Part shown: positions 59,152-64,000 of the stretch, piece after piece | Numbering within the stretch: position 1 is the first letter of the stretch | How the letters are laid out: each line of letters opens with the position of its first letter | Translations under genes and position numbers: made by a program | Assembly (NCBI GenBank): GCA_964425605.1 | Contig: CAYRNR010000033.1 | Span: forward strand, 1 to 64,000 | Direction: 5' to 3' | Length of the DNA stretch: 64,000 bases | Source: CAYRNR01 sp964425605 | Lineage (GTDB): Bacteria > Myxococcota_A > UBA796 > UBA9615 > CAYRNR01 | Notes under the pieces: generated by a model | Databases searched by the model: none | What the model was told of the DNA's origin: nothing | The model's input: only the letters and a program-made list of their open reading frames with translations

Positions 59152-60114
59152 GTGGATCTGCTCGCGCCCCTCTCCGCTGCCGAGGAGGTCGAGCCCCTGG
59201 TCCGGGCCGGCGCCACGGACCTGTACTGTGGCCTGTTCGACCGGGGCTGGGCGCGGCGCTGGGGGCTGGGGAGCTGGCCCAACCGTCGCGGGCCCGGGCC
59301 GGCGAATCTGGGCGATCTGGAGGAGCTGGAACGAACAGGTCAGGAGGCGGCCGCAGCGGGAGTCCGGCTCCACCTGGTGCTCAACTCGCCGCTGCTGGGC
59401 GACGAGCAGGAGGCCGCCGTGCTCGCCCTCGCCCGGACGGCCGTGGAGGAGCTGGGGGTCCACGGGCTGATCGTCGCCAACCCGGGCCTGTTGCGTCCCC
59501 TCGCCGACACCGGCGCCCTGGTCACGGCCAGCACCCTGTGTACGGTGCGCAACGCCGAGGCCGCGCTGTTGCTGGCCGACCTGGGCGCTCATCGTATCGT
59601 GCTCAGCCGACAGCTGGCCCTGGCGGAGATGCGCACCATCCGCGACAGGACGCCCGGGCTGGAGCTGGAGGCGTTCGTGCTCAACGACGCGTGCGTCTTC
59701 GAGGAGGGCAGCTGCTTCACCGCTCACGCGCTGCCGGGCTGGGGCGGAACGTACTGCCTGGGTGATCGTCGGGTGCTCGAGGAGTCCGACGCCTGGGCGC
59801 GTCACCGGGCGTGGACCGACGCCCTGGGGGCCCGCGGCTTCTCCGCGGCGGGCCTCCCCCGCGGGCCGTGTGGCCTGTGCGCGCTGCCCGCGCTGGCGGA
59901 CATGGGGATCGACGGCGTCAAGGTCGTCGGCCGGGAGGCGCACCCGTACAGGAAGGTCCGGTCGGTCCAGATGGTGCGTCACGTGCTAGACGGCCTCGAC
60001 GCGGGCGGCCCCGAAGAGGCCTCCTCGCGCGCCCTGGCGCTGCGAGACGACGCGGGCGGCTGCCGCTCGGGCCTCTCGTGTCTGTACCCGGAGGCTCGCC
60101 GCTTCGATGAGTGA
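59152..60114 (+). CDS. U32-family protein, UbiU-like, with four-Cys Fe-S pattern
   Basis: 320 residues from GTG 59152, one base after the previous stop. DLLAPLSAAEEVEPLVRAGA, ASTLCTVRNAEAALLLADLG, HRIVLSRQLALAEMRTIRD and CALPALADMGIDGVKVVGRE are U32 landmarks. Cys181 and Cys188 (C-x6-C), Cys202 and Cys240 match the Fe-S ligands of UbiU. Cys243 is extra. With the preceding UbiV-like protein it would form a heterodimer. No other ubiquinone gene is near, so a role in ubiquinone synthesis is less likely than one in amine dehydrogenase maturation. Confidence 0.82.
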   Translation: MDLLAPLSAAEEVEPLVRAGATDLYCGLFDRGWARRWGLGSWPNRRGPGPANLGDLEELERTGQEAAAAGVRLHLVLNSPLLGDEQEAAVLALARTAVEELGVHGLIVANPGLLRPLADTGALVTASTLCTVRNAEAALLLADLGAHRIVLSRQLALAEMRTIRDRTPGLELEAFVLNDACVFEEGSCFTAHALPGWGGTYCLGDRRVLEESDAWARHRAWTDALGARGFSAAGLPRGPCGLCALPALADMGIDGVKVVGREAHPYRKVRSVQMVRHVLDGLDAGGPEEASSRALALRDDAGGCRSGLSCLYPEARRFDE

Positions 60115-61849
60115 GTCGTCCCCCTCCCGCTGGCACGAGCTGCTCCGCGTTCTGAGCTGGCTGCGGCCCCACTGGCGGGTCCAGGTGGGGCTGCTGGGGC
60201 TCATGGCGCTGGGCACTGGGCTCTCCCTGGCCTACCCCTGGCTGCTCAAGCTGGTGTTCGACCAGGTCTTCGCCCGCGACCGCTACGAGCTGCTGCCCTG
60301 GCTCGCGGCGGGCATCGCAGCGTCCGCCGTGGCCGGCGCCGCGTTGAGCGCCCTCGCCTCGTGGCATCAGGCGCGCCTCGCCGTGACCGTGCTCCTCGAG
60401 CTGCGGACCGCCCTGTTCGACCGGCTCCAGCGGTTGAGCCTGGACTACGTCCAGCGGGCCCGGCTGGGGGACCTGCTCAGCCGCCTCGGCGGGGACCTCA
60501 ACGAGGTGCAGACGGTCGCGACGTCCACCGTCATCCCGCTGGCGGGCGCGCTGCTGAACCTGACGGGTTCGGTGGTCCTGCTGGCCTGGATCTCCCCCAC
60601 CCTGCTCGGCGTGGCGCTGCTCTTCGCGCCCGCGGCGTGGGCCCTGGTGCGCCTGTTCCGCCCCCGCGTCGAGGCGCGGGCGCTTCAGGTTCGCGAGCGC
60701 AACGCCGACCTGGGCAGTCAGATGGTGGAGAGCCTCCAGGAGGCGCGGTTCGTGCGCGCCAGCGGCACCGCCGATCTCGAGGTGTCGCGGTTCGCGGCCC
60801 TCAACCGCGCCCTGGCGACGAGCGTGCTCGGCTTCCAGAAGCTCTCCCTGGCGTATGGAGGCACAGGGCAGGTGCTCGTGGCGATCAACGGGCTGGCCAT
60901 CTTGCTCGTGGGAGCCGCGCTGGTGCGCCAGGAGATGCTCACCGTGGGCGATCTCGTGGCGTTCGCGCTGTATCAGGCCCGACTGTTCGGTCCGGTGCGG
61001 GGCCTGACCGCCATGGCCCTCGGCCTCCACCGCGCGCGCGCCTCGGTGAGGCGCGTATTCGAGGTCCTGGACGAGGACCTCCCCGCGGCCCCTTCCGGCG
61101 GCGGCAAGGCGCTGGACGCTCTCGAGGGGCGCGTGGAGCTTCAGCATGTGGGCTTCGCCTACGATCCGGGGCACCCCGTGCTCGAGGGCGTCTCGTTCAT
61201 CGTCCCGCCCGGGCGCTCCCTCGCCGTGGTGGGGCCTTCGGGGGTGGGCAAGAGCACGCTGGTAGACCTCCTGCTGGGCCTGCGCCAACCGACGGCGGGA
61301 ACGGTGAAGATCGACGGACACCCCCTCGAGACCCTGGATCCGGGGTCGTTCCTCCCTCGCATGGCCCTGGTGAGCCAGCGCCCCGCGGTCTGGTCGGACA
61401 CCTGGCGCGCGAACCTGCTCTACGGCATCGAGCCACGCGACGACCGCGAAGTGTGGGAGGCGCTGCAGCAGGTGGGCCTGCTGTCGTTCGTCGAACGCCA
61501 GGGCCTCGACGCCCACGTGGGTCAGCGGGGGGCACGCCTCAGCGAGGGGCAACGCCAGCGCCTCGGCCTGGCGCGCGCGCTGCTGCGGAGGCCCGCCGTG
61601 CTGGTGCTGGACGAGGTCACCGCCGGCCTCGACTGGGAGGCGGATCGGCTGGTCGGCGACCTGCTGGCGTCGCTGGACGGCCGCGTGACGCGCATCCTGG
61701 TCACCCACCGCCTCTCCCTGTCCGCCATCGCCGACGAGGTGGTGGTGCTCCAGGAGGGTCAGGTCGTGCAGCGTGGCGACCACGCCGCGCTCAAGGCGGC
61801 GCCGGGACTCTACCGGGATCTGCTGCGACGGCAGGTGGATGTCGGCTGA
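60107..61849 (+). CDS. qhpF: QhpF-like ABC exporter
   Basis: 580 residues, membrane domain plus ATPase in one chain. Six likely helices (VQVGLLGLMALGTGLSLAYP, LLPWLAAGIAASAVAGAALS, VLLAWISPTLLGVALLFAPA) are followed by Walker A VGPSGVGKST (375-384), signature LSEGQRQRL and Walker B VLVLDEVTAGLD. In known operons QhpF is needed to export or mature QhpC into the periplasm, since QhpC has no Sec signal. Overlaps the second U32 gene by 8 bases. Confidence 0.85.
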   Translation: MSESSPSRWHELLRVLSWLRPHWRVQVGLLGLMALGTGLSLAYPWLLKLVFDQVFARDRYELLPWLAAGIAASAVAGAALSALASWHQARLAVTVLLELRTALFDRLQRLSLDYVQRARLGDLLSRLGGDLNEVQTVATSTVIPLAGALLNLTGSVVLLAWISPTLLGVALLFAPAAWALVRLFRPRVEARALQVRERNADLGSQMVESLQEARFVRASGTADLEVSRFAALNRALATSVLGFQKLSLAYGGTGQVLVAINGLAILLVGAALVRQEMLTVGDLVAFALYQARLFGPVRGLTAMALGLHRARASVRRVFEVLDEDLPAAPSGGGKALDALEGRVELQHVGFAYDPGHPVLEGVSFIVPPGRSLAVVGPSGVGKSTLVDLLLGLRQPTAGTVKIDGHPLETLDPGSFLPRMALVSQRPAVWSDTWRANLLYGIEPRDDREVWEALQQVGLLSFVERQGLDAHVGQRGARLSEGQRQRLGLARALLRRPAVLVLDEVTAGLDWEADRLVGDLLASLDGRVTRILVTHRLSLSAIADEVVVLQEGQVVQRGDHAALKAAPGLYRDLLRRQVDVG

Positions 61850-62576
61850 CCTCCCCCTCGTCGCCGTGCTGGACTCGGGTGTGAACCCTCGCCATCCGCA
61901 CCTGACCCACGTGACCCTCGAGGGATTCGCCGCACCGGACGACTCCGGCGATCTGGACGAGGCGGCTCCCCCCTGCGACGTCCACGGTCACGGAACCGCC
62001 GTGACCGCGGCGGTGTTCCGGCGCGTCCAGCGCGGGCGCCTCCTCGGCATCCGCGTCCTCGACGCCAGGCTGGCGGGTCACCATCAACTCCTCGCGGACG
62101 CCATCTCTCTGGCCGCGAGGCGGGGCGCCCGCCTGATCAACGTGTCGATGGGCACCTCCGACGAAGCGGCACGACCGCGACTGGCCGAGGCCGTCCGGTT
62201 CGCCCAAGCGGGTGGTGCCATCGTGGTCGCCGCCGTGCCTCCGGTCGGGTGTGGCTGGCCAGCAGACCTACCCGGCGTCCTCGGCGCGGTGGCGGATCCC
62301 GCGTGCCCGCCGGACCGGGCATACCCGGTGGATCCCGACCGAGGCTTGCCCGCCGCGCCCGAATGCGCTTTGCTCCGGTATCGGGCCCACTCCGACGCCA
62401 TCCCCCCCGGCGGGGCCGCTCGGCGCGGGAACCTCGGCGGCAGCAGCCTGGCCGCCGGTCACCTGACCGGCCTGGTCGCGGCGCTGCTCACGCGCGAGCC
62501 CCAGCTGGATCTCACGGGGATACTCCAGAGACTGGGCCCGGAGACGGAAGGAGGGTGTCCATGGGACGACGTCTAG
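61839..62576 (+). CDS. qhpE: QhpE-like subtilase, leader peptidase for QhpC
   Basis: 245 residues, no signal peptide, so cytoplasmic as expected for QhpE. Catalytic Asp12 (AVLDSG), His51 (DVHGHGTAV) and Ser203 (NLGGSSLAAGHL) are present. The oxyanion Asn expected after VVAA is not seen: the region reads IVVAAVPPVG. The protein is short for a subtilase, with no propeptide. QhpE cuts off the QhpC leader after crosslinking. Overlaps qhpF by 11 bases and the next gene by 16. Confidence 0.8.
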   Translation: MSADLPLVAVLDSGVNPRHPHLTHVTLEGFAAPDDSGDLDEAAPPCDVHGHGTAVTAAVFRRVQRGRLLGIRVLDARLAGHHQLLADAISLAARRGARLINVSMGTSDEAARPRLAEAVRFAQAGGAIVVAAVPPVGCGWPADLPGVLGAVADPACPPDRAYPVDPDRGLPAAPECALLRYRAHSDAIPPGGAARRGNLGGSSLAAGHLTGLVAALLTREPQLDLTGILQRLGPETEGGCPWDDV

Positions 62577-64000
62577 CCGCCGCGCTGGTGGCGCTGCTGA
62601 TGACCGCAGCCACCCCGACCGCGCACGCCAATCAGGGCGACATCATGGGGATCGGCGCGGCCGCCATGGGCCGCGGGGGCGGCGGGGTGGCCATCGCCGA
62701 CGATGTCTTCGCGCTCTACTACAACCCAGCGGGTATGGCCCAGCTCGAGCGCGGTGCCTTCGCCTTTGGCGCCCACGGCGGTCATATGCGGCTCCAGGGC
62801 TTCCCGCCCATCGCCTGGGACGCCAACAACGACGGCGTCATCAACCCCGAGAACCCCTACGACCGCTGGGTCGTCGAGGACTACGACTACGACGATCCCA
62901 GCGGCTTCCACGCCGGGCTGGTCAAGAGCTACACCAAGTGGTTGCGCATGGGCCTGTGCCTGACCCTGCCGTGGAAGCGGATCATCGCCGTACAGCAGGA
63001 GGATCCGTACCTCCCCTACTACGTCCGCTGGAAGAACCGCCCCCAGCGGCTGAGCCTGTACGCCGGCGCCTCCATCCAGCCCGTGGACGGGCTGGCCTTC
63101 GGCGTGAGCGTCGCCATCCTGGCGCGCTGCAAGCTGGTGCTGGACTTCCAGATCGACGCCACGGTGGACGACTCGCAGCTCCAGGACGATCCCGAGGAGT
63201 CCCTGAACCTGGACCTGATCGTCAACCCACAATACATCGAGCTCGACGTGCGCCCCGCGTTCGCGCCCATCCTCGGCTTCCGGCTGGACATGAAGCTGGT
63301 GCACGAGTCCCTGGCCGGCTGGACCTGGGGCGTGACCTACCGCCACCCCATCGACCTGCTCATCGAACCCACCATCCTGGGCCTGGACCTCTACGGGCGG
63401 GCGGAGGATCTGGGCTCGCTGGAGTCGATCATCGTCCCGCTCCAGGCGCAGATCTATTTCTCCATCCTCGACTACTTCACGCCGCGGCAGCTCGCGCTGG
63501 GGACCGCGCTGCGCAAGGAGTTCTTCACGGCGTACGTGGACCTGACGTGGAACCAGTGGTCCAAGGCCGCGCCCTCGGTGGGTCGCATCGACGAGTCCGC
63601 CACAGAGGTCAAGATCGGGCTGGTGGACATGGACCCGCGGGTGATCAACGCGCGGGAGATCGATCCCCTCGAGTGGAGGGACACCTGGGTGTTCCGCGCC
63701 GGCTTCGAGATCACCCCCAAACCCAAGCACATCGGCGGCAAGTTCGAGGAGATCGGCGTCGTGTTCCGCGGGGGGTATGCCTACGACCCCACCTGGATAC
63801 CCGAACAGACCCGCATGACGAACTTCATGGACTCGGACCATCACCTGGTGTCCTTCGGCACCGGCGTGCGCGTGGGCGACCCCTTCGGTGTGATCGAGGG
63901 GCCCATCAGCCTCGACGTGTTCCTTCAGCTGCAGAAGATGGTCTCCCGTACCCACACGAAGGACGGCGACCTGGTCGAAGACGGCACCGTGCCCGCCGGG
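62561..64000 (+). CDS. OmpP1/FadL-like outer membrane protein (3' end outside window)
   Basis: At least 480 residues, no stop before the edge. Start ATG 62561 has GGAGGG 6 bases upstream. Signal peptide LAAALVALLMTAATPTAHA, then GIGAAAMGRGGGGVAIADDV and FALYYNPAGMAQLERGAFAF, the FadL/TodX hallmark N-terminus with NPAG. Alternating beta-strands follow throughout. It would form a 14-stranded channel for hydrophobic or aromatic compounds. The start overlaps qhpE by 16 bases, so it may belong to the same operon and admit amine substrates; this is inference. Confidence 0.8.
   Translation, partial: MGRRLAAALVALLMTAATPTAHANQGDIMGIGAAAMGRGGGGVAIADDVFALYYNPAGMAQLERGAFAFGAHGGHMRLQGFPPIAWDANNDGVINPENPYDRWVVEDYDYDDPSGFHAGLVKSYTKWLRMGLCLTLPWKRIIAVQQEDPYLPYYVRWKNRPQRLSLYAGASIQPVDGLAFGVSVAILARCKLVLDFQIDATVDDSQLQDDPEESLNLDLIVNPQYIELDVRPAFAPILGFRLDMKLVHESLAGWTWGVTYRHPIDLLIEPTILGLDLYGRAEDLGSLESIIVPLQAQIYFSILDYFTPRQLALGTALRKEFFTAYVDLTWNQWSKAAPSVGRIDESATEVKIGLVDMDPRVINAREIDPLEWRDTWVFRAGFEITPKPKHIGGKFEEIGVVFRGGYAYDPTWIPEQTRMTNFMDSDHHLVSFGTGVRVGDPFGVIEGPISLDVFLQLQKMVSRTHTKDGDLVEDGTVPAG

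Noticed and set aside
59152..60114. U32 gene as a collagenase-type peptidase
   Set aside because: The U32 'peptidase' name is historical. The Fe-S Cys pattern and pairing with a UbiV-like gene point to a hydroxylation role.

Overview
The window is high-GC DNA that reads as a chromosome segment of a deltaproteobacterium-like or Myxococcota-like bacterium. The evidence is several lipoproteins with Asp-rich linkers built from DDDD repeats, a surface protein ending in a MYXO-CTERM-like tail (Gly-Cys, hydrophobic stretch, Arg cluster), and an ePK-type Ser/Thr kinase. No rRNA, tRNA or CRISPR array was seen. The species cannot be named from the sequence alone.

Layout. (1) 1-11.8 kb is host DNA. It holds the 3' end of a molybdopterin oxidoreductase, an agmatine-deiminase-like lipoprotein, a subtilisin-like protease with GLGSCPLG repeats, an arylsulfotransferase-like lipoprotein, a GH5 glycosidase, a DUF4304-like protein, a PEP-utilizer swivel-domain protein, and an AarF/UbiB-type kinase interrupted by an in-frame TAG. 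(2) About 12.04-50.31 kb is a seemingly complete Mu-like transposable prophage of about 38 kb. A regulatory hub at 35.6-36.5 kb (XRE repressor, Ner-like protein, paired operators) splits it. Late genes run leftwards: terminase, a fused portal-MuF protein, protease/scaffold, capsid, contractile tail, baseplate, distal fibre-like and secreted proteins. Early and lysis genes run rightwards: MuA-type transposase, MuB-type ATPase, Gam, GemA, endolysin, holin candidate, DNA methyltransferase, an HslV/proteasome-fold protein and an ASCH protein. The ends carry CGAGATAA-type sites 23 bp apart in inverted orientation. (3) 50.3-55.6 kb is a host block on the minus strand whose genes overlap by 1-4 bases: M28 peptidase, carboxypeptidase-regulatory-repeat lipoprotein, YbhN-like membrane protein, Ser/Thr kinase. 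The kinase stop codon lies inside the prophage end. (4) 55.7-62.6 kb is a tight plus-strand operon for a quinohemoprotein amine dehydrogenase (QHNDH) and its maturation: qhpD, qhpC, qhpB, two U32-family proteins, qhpF, qhpE. An OmpP1/FadL-like outer-membrane protein follows and runs off the window.

The most interesting part is region 4. In the known QHNDH pathway the radical SAM enzyme QhpD makes thioether crosslinks in the small subunit QhpC, the flavin monooxygenase QhpG hydroxylates the future CTQ tryptophan using O2, the protease QhpE removes the leader, and the ABC protein QhpF is needed for export. Here QhpD, C, B, F and E are present in the usual order, but no QhpG and no diheme QhpA is visible. 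Inserted between qhpB and qhpF are two U32 proteins that keep the four-cysteine patterns of UbiV and UbiU, the pair that performs O2-independent ring hydroxylation in ubiquinone synthesis. I infer that they may replace QhpG, giving an oxygen-independent route to a tryptophylquinone cofactor. This is a hypothesis from gene content and residues.
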